Assembly (NCBI GenBank): GCA_041920275.1 | Contig: JAYRSE010000010.1 | Span: 1 to 49,339 of the forward strand | DNA: 49,339 bases | Direction: 5' to 3' | Source: UBA12088 sp041920275 | GTDB lineage: Bacteria > Patescibacteriota > Minisyncoccia > Phycocordibacterales > UBA12088 | Shown: in pieces, positions 8,930 through 14,520 of the stretch | Numbering within the stretch: position 1 is the stretch's first letter | Layout: every line of letters starts with the position of its first letter | Made by a program: the position numbers and the translations under genes | Notes under the pieces: model-generated | Database searches by the model: none | What the model was told of the DNA's origin: nothing | What the model saw: the letters and a program-made list of their open reading frames with translations, nothing else

Positions 8930-8953
8930 CCCCGCCCATACCGGCGGGGTTTT
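8930..8953 (+). terminator. Intrinsic terminator
   Basis: CCCCGCC (8930-8936) pairs with GGCGGGG (8943-8949), followed by TTTT. It is oriented for plus-strand transcription and ends the structured RNA region. Confidence 0.75.
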
Positions 8954-9016
8954 GCTTTGCATACTCGCGTGATGGTCTCTGTAGTCTGCTCGCTGAATTG
9001 GTGCTACACTACTCGC

Positions 9017-9412
9017 ATGGAAATGAACGATATTCAAACAACAGTGGCACGCCTTGCGCGCGAATATGACATTATGCTTGCAGTGCTTTTTGGTTCGCGG
9101 GCGCGTGGTACCGCACGCTCGGATAGCGACGTCGACATTGCCTTTCTTACTGAGCCGCACATTGACACCGCTCGCCTCGCGGAACTACAGACCGTACTCT
9201 CGCAGGCACTGGGCACACGTGTTGATCTGGTCGACATTGCAGGTGCTCCGCCCCTCCTCCTGCGCCAAGTTGCCACTGAGGGGAAACTACTCTACGAGGT
9301 GACGCGTGGCACCTACACATCGGTACGCATACAAGCCATGATGTGCTATTTTGATGCAAAACCTTTACTTGATCTGCGCAAGCGTCTCACACTTAAACCG
9401 CACCATGTATGA
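9017..9412 (+). CDS. MNT-type nucleotidyltransferase antitoxin (MntA-like)
   Basis: A 131-aa minimal nucleotidyltransferase. The catalytic signature GSRARGTARSDSDVD (G26-D40) gives the G-S-x10-D-x-D pattern with Asp38 and Asp40. In HEPN/MNT modules such proteins neutralise the partner toxin by adding AMP groups near its active site. The stop overlaps the next start (ATGA), the normal arrangement for this pair. TACACT at 9005-9010 lies six bases before ATG, suggesting a leaderless mRNA; an upstream extension of 20 codons is less likely. Confidence 0.9.
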   Translation: MEMNDIQTTVARLAREYDIMLAVLFGSRARGTARSDSDVDIAFLTEPHIDTARLAELQTVLSQALGTRVDLVDIAGAPPLLLRQVATEGKLLYEVTRGTYTSVRIQAMMCYFDAKPLLDLRKRLTLKPHHV

Positions 9413-9837
9413 CCAACATTGAAATCGTGACCAACAAACTCGCGGACATCATGAAATATCAAGGAGAGCTTGATGTGATACTTGAACATGACGCGCACGA
9501 GATCATACATACACCGACACTACTTCACTCGCTTGAACGTCTGTTTCAGCTTATTGTTGACGGGAGCGTCGGCATCAACACGCACATTATCGCGGACTCA
9601 GGGTTCCCAATGCCGGACGAGAACCGGAGCACGTTCACCGTACTTGCTGAGCGTGGCGTACTTCCGAGCGAGTTTGCGCTCCGTATCGCACCAAGTGTTG
9701 GTTTGCGTAACCTGATCGTACACAAGTATGGCGATGTGCGCCTCGCCGATATGGTGGAACTGGTGCGAGAAGAGATCGATGACTACCGCGAGTATGTAGA
9801 ACTCATCAGGCACTACCTGAAAAGCATAGACGCTTAG
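9409..9837 (+). CDS. HEPN-family toxin (HepT-like, DUF86)
   Basis: A 142-aa all-helical HEPN protein. It ends with the R-x4-H-x-Y ribonuclease signature RNLIVHKY (Arg100, His105, Tyr107). Its length is typical of HepT. Known relatives cleave RNA and are silenced by AMPylation of the tyrosine in this motif by the MNT partner. The gene overlaps the MNT gene by four bases and is translationally coupled. The catalytic residues are intact, so the toxin is probably functional. Confidence 0.9.
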   Translation: MTNIEIVTNKLADIMKYQGELDVILEHDAHEIIHTPTLLHSLERLFQLIVDGSVGINTHIIADSGFPMPDENRSTFTVLAERGVLPSEFALRIAPSVGLRNLIVHKYGDVRLADMVELVREEIDDYREYVELIRHYLKSIDA

Positions 9838-9900
9838 CATACCCCCCACACTACGTTGACCCGCCAATCAGCTCCCGCACCACTGCGCCCACTTCCGCCA

Positions 9901-10266
9901 TCACGCGTATCGTCTCCGTAAGCTAAGCGATGATTTTTTCGCACTGTTCAAACTCGGCATTGGTGAGGGTGCGCCCTTTTCTATCTTCGAGGTAATTTTT
10001 GGCTGAAAAGGGGTCAGTCCCTTTTTCAGGCCTCCCCTAGGTCTTCGGGTAGACTCAAGTCCGAACTTTCGCACGATCTTGGTTAACCGGTCGTCAGTAC
10101 CAAACGGCCTGTCACATTCTATGCTCACCTCGATAGCATCCTCTTCTTCTTGTGTCTGTGGTTCGTTCATCCACGTGAGATAGTTGCGTGGTTCTGAAAC
10201 CCTTTTTTGTTCTGTGTCATATGCGACATTGTAATTAGTATAGGAACACATATTCACACAAGGCAT
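9901..10266 (-). pseudogene. C-terminal remnant of a REP-associated tyrosine transposase (RAYT)
   Basis: An open frame begins at ATG 10266, in TGATG overlap with the alkyltransferase stop. From about residue 30 it reads like the C-terminal tail of a RAYT: NEPQTQEEEDA, then RPFGTDDRLTKIVRKFGLESTRRPRG. The catalytic HUH and Tyr region of the Y1 transposase domain is absent. The last part of the frame is translated REP-like hairpin and intergenic sequence. It is a dead fragment left by a mobile element. Confidence 0.7.
10003..10029. repeat. REP-like hairpin next to the RAYT remnant
   Basis: CTGAAAAGGG pairs with CCCTTTTTCAG around a short GTCAGT loop. It sits directly after the conserved end of the RAYT remnant, the usual place for a REP that the transposase recognises. 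Confidence 0.65.
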
Positions 10267-10541
10267 CACAATAGATGCACCTCCTCCTCCCGCAACATCT
10301 CCCGCTTGCGTTCAATCCCGCGGTTGTACCCGCCCAAGGTGCCGTCGCTCCGTACGACGCGGTGGCATGGTACCGATGGGTCGTGATTCGCGCGCATCAT
10401 TGCACCAACCGCGCGCGCTGCTTTCGGCTTGCCCGCTATCCGCGCAACCTCGCCGTAAGTCATGGTGCTCCCGCGCGGGATGGAGCGGACAATAACGAGT
10501 ACACGGGTGCGAAATGTGCTCGTTGCATTTTTGACGGTCAT
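10266..10541 (-). CDS. MGMT-like DNA alkyltransferase (short form)
   Basis: A 91-aa protein made only of the C-terminal domain of O6-alkylguanine-DNA alkyltransferase. It has the winged-helix recognition segment TYGEVARIAGKPKAARAVGAMMRAN and the active site PCHR (Cys59), then a Gly-rich end (GTLGGYNRG). With the cysteine present it could repair alkylguanine, but the N-terminal domain of Ada/Ogt is absent. TACATT lies six bases before ATG 10541, so the mRNA is probably leaderless. It is divergent from the TrmB-like gene, with promoters face to face. Confidence 0.88.
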   Translation of the reverse strand: MTVKNATSTFRTRVLVIVRSIPRGSTMTYGEVARIAGKPKAARAVGAMMRANHDPSVPCHRVVRSDGTLGGYNRGIERKREMLREEEVHLL

Positions 10542-10547
10542 AATGTT

Positions 10548-10553
10548 AATGTA
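10548..10553 (-). promoter_or_regulatory. -10 element of the alkyltransferase gene
   Basis: TACATT ends six bases before the ATG on the minus strand. The -35 region is poor. Confidence 0.45.
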
Positions 10554-10557
10554 CCAC

Positions 10558-10587
10558 ATGACACATGGCTGGTGTTGGTGCTATGAT
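10558..10587 (+). promoter_or_regulatory. Promoter of the TrmB-like gene, leaderless
   Basis: ATGACA (10558-10563), an 18-bp spacer and TATGAT (10582-10587) precede ATG 10594 by six bases. It lies next to the divergent promoter of the alkyltransferase gene, so a regulator bound here could affect both. Confidence 0.6.
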
Positions 10588-10593
10588 GCAACC

Positions 10594-11358
10594 ATGCACG
10601 AAGATGAACTCCAACAGATAGGTCTCTCAGAAAAAGAGGCAAAAGTGTACCTCGCGACGCTCACGCTCGGCAAAGCGACCGCGCAAGAAGTGGCGAAAAA
10701 GACCGAACTCAAACGCCCCACCACCTACTTTACGATCGACGTCCTCATGAAAAAGGGCTTGATGAGCAGTGTGTACGAGGGCAAAAAGCAGTTTTTCATG
10801 GCGGAAAATCCGGAGCGACTGGTGGATGTGTTCGAAGCGCGACAGGATGAGGTGCGACGCCAAGGCGAAAAGCTCAAGAAGCTCATACCGGACCTGAAAC
10901 AATTGCGCCCCAAAACGGATGGTGGGCCGGTGGTGAAGTACTATACCGGAAAGGAGGGGGCGCTGAGTATGGTGAAGGGGATGCTCAATATTCGTGACGG
11001 TGAAACCGTGTGGGCAGTGTACGACCTTGATATTGTAGATGCACTATTTACGGAAGAGGAGCTATCAAAGATTCGATACGTACGACACAATAAAAATGTA
11101 AATATTAAGACGTTGTATACTTCGGAGAACAAGGTGCTTTCGTCGGATGAACGCGTTGAACGTATACGCATAGACGGTGAAAATTACCCCGTGCACGCTG
11201 ACATAGCAGTATACGAGGACAAAATCCGCCTTGCGGATATTTCAGGTGACACGATTGGGGTGGTTGTACAAAATAAAGTGCTCGCAGAAGCAATGAAGAG
11301 TATTCTCAAGCTCGCATGGGAAGCGGCACAACGGCAAGACGATAAAAGGCGGTCCTAG
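10594..11358 (+). CDS. TrmB-family transcriptional regulator
   Basis: A 254-aa protein. An N-terminal winged helix-turn-helix (residues 1-75: LSEKEAKVYLATLTLGKATAQEVAKK, then RPTTYFTIDVLMKKGLM) is followed by a coiled linker (RQDEVRRQGEKLKKLIPDLKQ) and a regulatory domain with the phospholipase-D-like fold of TrmB relatives. It probably senses a small ligand; which one cannot be told. The start was chosen because the -10 TATGAT lies six bases upstream. The stop codon falls inside the hairpin that terminates the opposite-strand RNA gene, so the two units converge. Confidence 0.85.
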   Translation: MHEDELQQIGLSEKEAKVYLATLTLGKATAQEVAKKTELKRPTTYFTIDVLMKKGLMSSVYEGKKQFFMAENPERLVDVFEARQDEVRRQGEKLKKLIPDLKQLRPKTDGGPVVKYYTGKEGALSMVKGMLNIRDGETVWAVYDLDIVDALFTEEELSKIRYVRHNKNVNIKTLYTSENKVLSSDERVERIRIDGENYPVHADIAVYEDKIRLADISGDTIGVVVQNKVLAEAMKSILKLAWEAAQRQDDKRRS

Positions 11359-11373
11359 TTTCCTAGAACCGCC
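11341..11373 (-). terminator. Terminator of the minus-strand RNA gene
   Basis: On the minus strand GGCGGTTCTAG pairs with CTAGGACCGCC around GAAA, followed by TTTTATC. In the plus direction the hairpin has no T-run, although the TrmB-like stop codon lies within it. Confidence 0.75.
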
Positions 11374-11668
11374 TCACTTACCTCACGTCACCTTGCCACA
11401 TGTGGCAGGGAGAGACGACCTGTGTCTTCTATCAGTTGGTACCCATACCGCACCTCCTGGTGCATATGTGAGATACTCCGCGACGACTAGTCCGTTGCCG
11501 TCGCGTTTCTCCCTAACGATCGCCCATGGCTACCTCCAATGGTGTCTGAACCGGTTTAGTTGTCGAATTTCGCCGTGTCACACACTATGAACCTGCGGCG
11601 CTTTGGGTGGGTGCTCCGCACCTCAGTACCGGTTCCGGGCAAAATATGACCTTTGGACTCCATTCCAC
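11345..11668 (-). ncRNA. Candidate ~325-nt structured non-coding RNA, class unknown
   Basis: A consensus promoter upstream and a hairpin terminator downstream bracket about 325 nt with no convincing gene. The transcript would begin GGGGGTGG. Stems visible on the minus strand include GAACCGGT/ACCGGTTC enclosing GGTGC/GCACC and CGCCG/CGGCG hairpins, AGGGAGA/TCTCCCT enclosing GCGACG/CGTCGC and GCACC/GGTGC hairpins, and the palindrome GCCACATGTGGC. Length fits tmRNA or RNase P RNA, but their conserved sequences (TTCGA-type 3' end with tag frame; GAGGAAAGTC and ACAGAA) are not found. Confidence 0.65.
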
Positions 11669-11673
11669 CCCCG

Positions 11674-11702
11674 AGTATAGCAAATAACAGTACATTTGTC
11701 AA
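11674..11702 (-). promoter_or_regulatory. Consensus promoter of the minus-strand RNA gene
   Basis: TTGACA (11697-11702), a 17-bp spacer and TATACT (11674-11679) on the minus strand. This is the closest match to the sigma-70 consensus in the window. Predicted start near 11668. Confidence 0.8.
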
Positions 11703-11851
11703 CCATCATGGGCACACTACTTTTTATATTTGTGAATAGTACGTACGAGAATAGTACTGGATAGTCAGCGCATGTTGTCATGTGTTAATATGAATAATGG
11801 CTTGTTATATAGGTACTATAGTGATTGGTCAGGTGTATATGTCAGTATTGC
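11703..11851. other. AT-rich divergent promoter region
   Basis: This stretch is clearly more AT-rich than its surroundings and separates two strong divergent promoters. No gene is supported. Confidence 0.5.
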
Positions 11852-11879
11852 TTGACAAATAAAACGGTTCGTGTATACT
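11852..11879 (+). promoter_or_regulatory. Promoter of the small-gene cluster
   Basis: TTGACA (11852-11857), a 16-bp spacer and TATACT (11874-11879). It resembles the divergent RNA promoter. The predicted transcript has a leader of about 150 nt before the first gene at 12040. Confidence 0.75.
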
Positions 11880-11906
11880 CCCGCTTAGTCAATCAGAAAT
11901 GACAGG

Positions 11907-12015
11907 TTGACAGGCCACGGGCCGCCGGCAGAAAGCCGCTCCAAGGTACAGACGAAATTACAGTTCTGACCCGCTGGTAGCACCGCTTCCCCTTCTGGCT
12001 CCCGAAGCCTGTCAA
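11907..12015 (+). promoter_or_regulatory. Structured 5' leader of the 69-aa gene
   Basis: TTGACAGGC (11907-11915) is perfectly complementary to GCCTGTCAA (12007-12015), closing a domain of about 90 nt that contains at least one further hairpin (CGGC/GCCG). It ends 24 bases before the ATG and lies wholly between promoter and gene, so it looks like a cis-regulatory RNA. No riboswitch class is recognised. Confidence 0.55.
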
Positions 12016-12039
12016 TCTGCAGTACTTTATGGGGGAATT

Positions 12040-12249
12040 ATGGCCACAGCAATCGTTGTAGGTGGAGTGTTCTCGTGGGTCGACGGCTTCGTGCCGGACG
12101 CCAAGGCGAAAAAGCTCACCGAGCGGCAACGATGCCTCGTTGAGTGGGCCAAGCGAGACCCAGACGGGTGCTTCGACCACCTGTGGGAGGAGTGCCGGTA
12201 CACGGAGGCCGCGTGGCTCATCGAGCACTTGGGGGAACTCGATGGGTAA
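12040..12249 (+). CDS. Small hypothetical protein, 69 aa
   Basis: A 69-aa protein preceded by GGGGGAATT before ATG and by a strong promoter with a structured leader. The C-terminal half is predicted helical and contains several Trp and Cys residues (CLVEWAKRDPDGCFDHLWEECRYTEAAWLIEHL). Three cysteines and one histidine might bind a metal. No family is recognised. A strong intrinsic terminator follows at once, so it is a single-gene transcription unit. Confidence 0.65.
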   Translation: MATAIVVGGVFSWVDGFVPDAKAKKLTERQRCLVEWAKRDPDGCFDHLWEECRYTEAAWLIEHLGELDG

Positions 12250-12251
12250 CA

Positions 12252-12297
12252 ATCGTGTCGGTGGCGGGCTCATACGCTCGCCACCCACGATATTTTT
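12252..12297 (+). terminator. Intrinsic terminator
   Basis: A long stem (ATCGTG...CACGAT flanking GGTGGCG/CGCCACC) with loop CATAC is followed by ATATTTTT. It ends the 69-aa gene. Confidence 0.85.
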
Positions 12298-12338
12298 CCA
12301 TCTACCACCTGCGCATGAGTGCTGTGCTGTTTCAAAAC

Positions 12339-12790
12339 TGAATACCAAATGCAACACCTGTAAGGAAAGCTCCTTGCAAGGCTTTTCTTGAACGGCTTTA
12401 GTTGCATTTGGCTATTCATGAAGAGGCCTGCAAAGAGTTTTCCGTACGGGAAGCTCTTTGTGTTACGTGCGGTGCGATGCAGCCGCGCGGGACCGACGGA
12501 ATACTGGGGGTGGATGTTGTCGCGCAGCTTGGCATGCTACCGACACCTCTGAAGCCACCAGCCGTTAGGGCGGGGCCCTCTTCCCTTCGAGTTCCCACCG
12601 TGGGACCGGAAGTGGCAGTGGTGAAACCACCCGAAGGTACTCGCGAAGTGCACAACATACAGGCGGATCCCAAAATGGGAACGGACGCCGCGGTATGTTG
12701 CGATGCGCGGGGGTACATCGATAAGAGCACCGGCGCGCCAACGCCCACGACTCATACCCCCTTCTTATGGAGTGCACGACACGCGTCGCG
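12339..12790 (+). ncRNA. Candidate large structured RNA upstream of a secreted-protein gene
   Basis: At least four strong hairpins follow one another: 12339-12418 (TGAATA/TATTCA, CAAATGCAAC/GTTGCATTTG, AAGGAAAGC/GCTTTTCTT), 12431-12460 (CAAAGAG/CTCTTTG extended with two G-U pairs), 12584-12637 (CCTTCG/CGAAGG enclosing two small hairpins), and 12653-12700 (CAACATAC/GTATGTTG, GGCG/CGCC, CCCA/TGGG). The G-U pairs are compatible only with plus-strand RNA. It could be a separate RNA gene or a very long leader. No clear promoter was found. Confidence 0.55.
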
Positions 12791-12833
12791 CACCGCAAAG
12801 AAACAACGTTCTTTTTCAACCAGCGGAGACACG
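12766..12833 (+). promoter_or_regulatory. Possible diverged third copy of the RNA motif, with SD
   Basis: A stem GTGC-CGAC/GTCG-GCAC is followed by CAAAGA, seven bases, GTTCTTTT, then TCAACC and GCGGAG before ATG. The same order is seen in 14148-14246. The left part is not alignable, so homology is tentative. Confidence 0.4.
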
Positions 12834-12835
12834 CC

Positions 12836-13303
12836 ATGCGCACGACTACCATCGCCCTTTTCCTAACCCTGACCGCGATCGCCGGCACCGCCACCGCCGA
12901 AGACTGCGCAACGGCAATGCGTGGCGAACGCCTCATCACCCCCGCCATCCCCGTGAAGAGCGTGACACAGGTCCCGGGCGACCTACTTGTCCTCACGACC
13001 GCATGGGCCGGGCAGGCAGACGAGGTCACGGTGATTCAGCGCGAGTACTTCCCGGAGGAGTACCGTGCAGTGCACACCGCCGGACCGAAGGCTACGTGGC
13101 TGGGTGTCGCAGAAGGCACCGACGGACACGGCGACCCCGCGCTCTGGCTCATCGCATTCGCGGAGCCACGCAAGGGCACGTGTGTCTATGGCCGGATCGG
13201 CGACCGGGTGTACGAGCGCGCGAGCACGGCACCGCTCACCTTCTCACCCGCAATACGGATGTGGGAGGAATCGCATCCTGACAAGGATGCGGACCGGCGC
13301 TAG
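12836..13303 (+). CDS. Secreted hypothetical protein, 155 aa
   Basis: The start at 12836 follows GGAG by a suitable distance and gives a signal peptide (MRTTTIALFLTLTAIAGTATA, cleavage before EDC). The mature protein is about 135 aa, mixed alpha/beta by appearance, with two cysteines (EDC near the N-terminus, GTCVY near the C-terminus) that could form a disulfide. No family is recognised. It is the only obviously exported product of the small-gene cluster. Confidence 0.7.
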   Translation: MRTTTIALFLTLTAIAGTATAEDCATAMRGERLITPAIPVKSVTQVPGDLLVLTTAWAGQADEVTVIQREYFPEEYRAVHTAGPKATWLGVAEGTDGHGDPALWLIAFAEPRKGTCVYGRIGDRVYERASTAPLTFSPAIRMWEESHPDKDADRR

Positions 13304-13313
13304 CGCCCATTTT

Positions 13314-13358
13314 GGAGGATGTGTATGAGAATAATTACTCTCGCATCCTCCTTCCCTT
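13314..13358 (+). terminator. Terminator of the secreted-protein gene
   Basis: GGAGGATG (13314-13321) pairs with CATCCTCC (13344-13351), followed by a pyrimidine-rich run TTCCCTT. Confidence 0.6.
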
Positions 13359-13392
13359 AGAGCGTACGATTTCCTCACCGTACACTCTAAGG
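13355..13392 (+). promoter_or_regulatory. Hairpin leader of the 46-aa gene
   Basis: CCTTAGAG and GTACG pair with CGTAC and CTCTAAGG, leaving a 10-base loop and one internal mismatch (C opposite A). It begins where the preceding terminator ends and lies about 54 bases before the next ATG. Confidence 0.5.
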
Positions 13393-13445
13393 GGAGAAGT
13401 CCCTGAGTTCCTTAACAGCCCTGGCACAAGCCACAGGAGGTCGCC

Positions 13446-13586
13446 ATGAAGAGAGTGAGCAACGCCCGCCCCGAGCGCGTAAAGAAGCGCCTGCCCAAGG
13501 AAGCACGCGAGCGCATCCACACGAGTAGCGCACACCGCGACCGCACAGCCTACTCCCGCAAGGAGAAGCATCGTGTGCGCGATTGA
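13446..13586 (+). CDS. Small highly basic protein, 46 aa
   Basis: ATG 13446 follows a perfect AGGAGGT by five bases. The product is 46 aa, about a third Lys or Arg, with almost no hydrophobic residues (MKRVSNARPERVKKRLP ... AYSRKEKHRVRD). It is probably an RNA- or DNA-binding peptide, or largely unstructured; no family is recognised. The Shine-Dalgarno sequence is the main evidence that it is translated. Confidence 0.65.
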   Translation: MKRVSNARPERVKKRLPKEARERIHTSSAHRDRTAYSRKEKHRVRD

Positions 13587-13748
13587 TGACACGCGTTCGC
13601 ATCGTCACGCCCGTTCGGGCACGAGGCCAATACGTGGCACACGCCTCTTTCAAAGTGTGTCGCACCGGTGGGTCGTAATACTCTCTATAAGGTCTCGGTG
13701 GTACCGAACCGAAGTGGGAGGAATACCGATCTGTCGGCGGAGGATGCT

Positions 13749-14006
13749 ATGTCCGAGAAAAAGGCATGCACCTTCTGTCGCACCACTGGCCAACATGGCG
13801 CGCGCTGGATTCTGCGGATCGGCAACGATCCCGGGATGCTCGTGCACAAACCATGCGGTCAGCGGCTCATCGCTCAGGCTCCGAAAGGTGTACAGGTCAA
13901 ACTGTATCCGACTAGGGACTTGGCCGACGAGTTCCGGGCTCAAAACTTCTGGAAGGAAAAATTCCGTGAAGCAGAGGCCCGGACGGCACGCAAGCAGGAA
14001 GCGTAA
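13749..14006 (+). CDS. Small CxxC zinc-binding-like protein, 85 aa
   Basis: ATG 13749 follows GGAGG by six bases. The 85-aa product begins MSEKKACTFCRTTGQHGARW and has a CxxC pair (Cys8 and Cys11), a later HKPCG (Cys45) and a histidine, which could form a small zinc site. The C-terminus is a charged helix (FWKEKFREAEARTARKQEA). No family is recognised. It resembles the interrupted zinc-ribbon gene at 14247 in size, N-terminal CxxC and context. Confidence 0.7.
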   Translation: MSEKKACTFCRTTGQHGARWILRIGNDPGMLVHKPCGQRLIAQAPKGVQVKLYPTRDLADEFRAQNFWKEKFREAEARTARKQEA

Positions 14007-14013
14007 GCCCTGC

Positions 14014-14052
14014 CATACCGTGAGTGTCGATCAACACTCTGCATTCGGTATG
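14014..14052 (+). terminator. Hairpin after the CxxC gene
   Basis: CATACCG/CGGTATG and GAGTGT/ACACTC form a two-part stem just after the stop codon. There is no T-run, so it may be an RNA-stabilising or leader element rather than a terminator. Confidence 0.4.
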
Positions 14053-14147
14053 TGGATCTCTGGCCCGGAGACAGAAAACGGGTGGGTGCTCGCGGCACCG
14101 GTGGCTGACCCCACAGAGCGGTACACCGCACGCAGTTCTTTCCCGCC

Positions 14148-14243
14148 TTACCGCTATCGGTAGGGCCATTATTTGGCGGCGCGACCATGGTCGCTCTTCC
14201 AAAGAGATGCTCGTTCTTTTAATCGGTCAAACCTGCGGAGGTT
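14148..14243 (+). promoter_or_regulatory. Conserved RNA motif, copy 2, with SD-sequestering hairpin
   Basis: It shares CGGTAGGGCCAT, TTTGG, GAC...GTC, CCAAAGAGAT and GTTCTTT with 8757-8832. The inner stem is a perfect GCGACC/GGTCGC here, replacing A-U and U-G pairs of copy 1 by G-C and C-G. TTTGG (14172-14176) pairs with CCAAA (14199-14203), or AAAGA (14201-14205) with TCTTT (14215-14219). AACCT/AGGTT (14230-14243) then holds the Shine-Dalgarno of the gene at 14247. Confidence 0.65.
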
Positions 14244-14246
14244 ACT

Positions 14247-14440
14247 ATGACCACCATCACGTGCCTGCTGTGCGGAAAGACCCTCGAGCCCGTCGTCACC
14301 GACGAGACGTTCTACGAGGAAATGGGGGAAATGGGGACAGGCACCATTTCCCCATGATTCCACTATTGATGACGTGTTGTGGGCACCCTCCCGGTGCGAT
14401 GCGGGGCATAGGGGTATTTTTCTACGGTTACTGGGTGTGA
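14247..14440 (+). pseudogene. Zinc-ribbon-like small gene interrupted by a REP-like insert
   Basis: The frame starts MTTITCLLCGKTLEPVV after GCGGAGGTT and now stops at 14357, giving 36 aa. Removing the 32 bases 14322-14353, which form a REP-like hairpin, joins two parts in frame and gives a 53-aa product that continues MIPLLMTCCGHPPGAMRG and ends at 14440. The restored protein would carry CxxC and CCGH, a plausible zinc ribbon. The present gene encodes a frameshifted stump. Confidence 0.6.
14322..14353. repeat. REP-like palindromic insert
   Basis: GGGAAATGG (14326-14334) is perfectly complementary to CCATTTCCC (14344-14352), with loop GGACAGGCA. This motif class accompanies REP-associated transposases. 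A partial copy of the same sequence without its second arm lies at about 8499-8514. Confidence 0.65.
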
Positions 14441-14489
14441 AAAAATTGTCCCTTTTCTCCTCTTTTCTTCGGATACTCCATGTACACAT

Positions 14490-14517
14490 ACGGGCTTGCT
14501 TTTTGAGGCAAGCCCGT
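14490..14517. terminator. Hairpin beyond the 100-aa gene
   Basis: ACGGGCTTGC pairs perfectly with GCAAGCCCGT. It lies a few bases past the stop of the minus-strand gene at 14521. There is no T-run on the minus strand. Confidence 0.45.
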
Positions 14518-14520
14518 GGT

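Larger units (their letters stand above)
8560..8953 (+). ncRNA. Candidate structured RNA ending in an intrinsic terminator
   Basis: Successive plus-strand hairpins include 8577-8586/8598-8607 (with a G-U pair that would be a C-A mismatch on the minus strand), ATCCCG/CGGGAT at 8640-8668, the conserved motif at 8757-8832, and CTCTC/GAGAG near 8885-8899. The series ends in a GC-rich stem followed by TTTT. No plus-strand gene lies between the motif and the terminator. No clear promoter was found, so the 5' end is uncertain. Confidence 0.5.

Noticed and set aside
11393..11590. A 65-codon plus-strand frame
   Set aside because: It lies antisense to the promoter-driven RNA, has no SD and resembles nothing.
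11345..11668. tmRNA or RNase P RNA as identity of the minus-strand RNA
   Set aside because: Length and the 5' GGGGGTG fit tmRNA, but there is no tag frame ending in Ala-Ala and no matching 3' tRNA-like end. The RNase P conserved blocks are also missing.
12339..12418. Integron attC site
   Set aside because: The large imperfect palindrome lacks the RYYYAAC and GTTRRRY core sites at its ends, and no integrase is present.
12402..12866. A 154-codon plus-strand frame from TTG 12402
   Set aside because: It runs through four strong hairpins, has no SD, begins inside a stem, and matches nothing recognisable. The RNA reading explains more.
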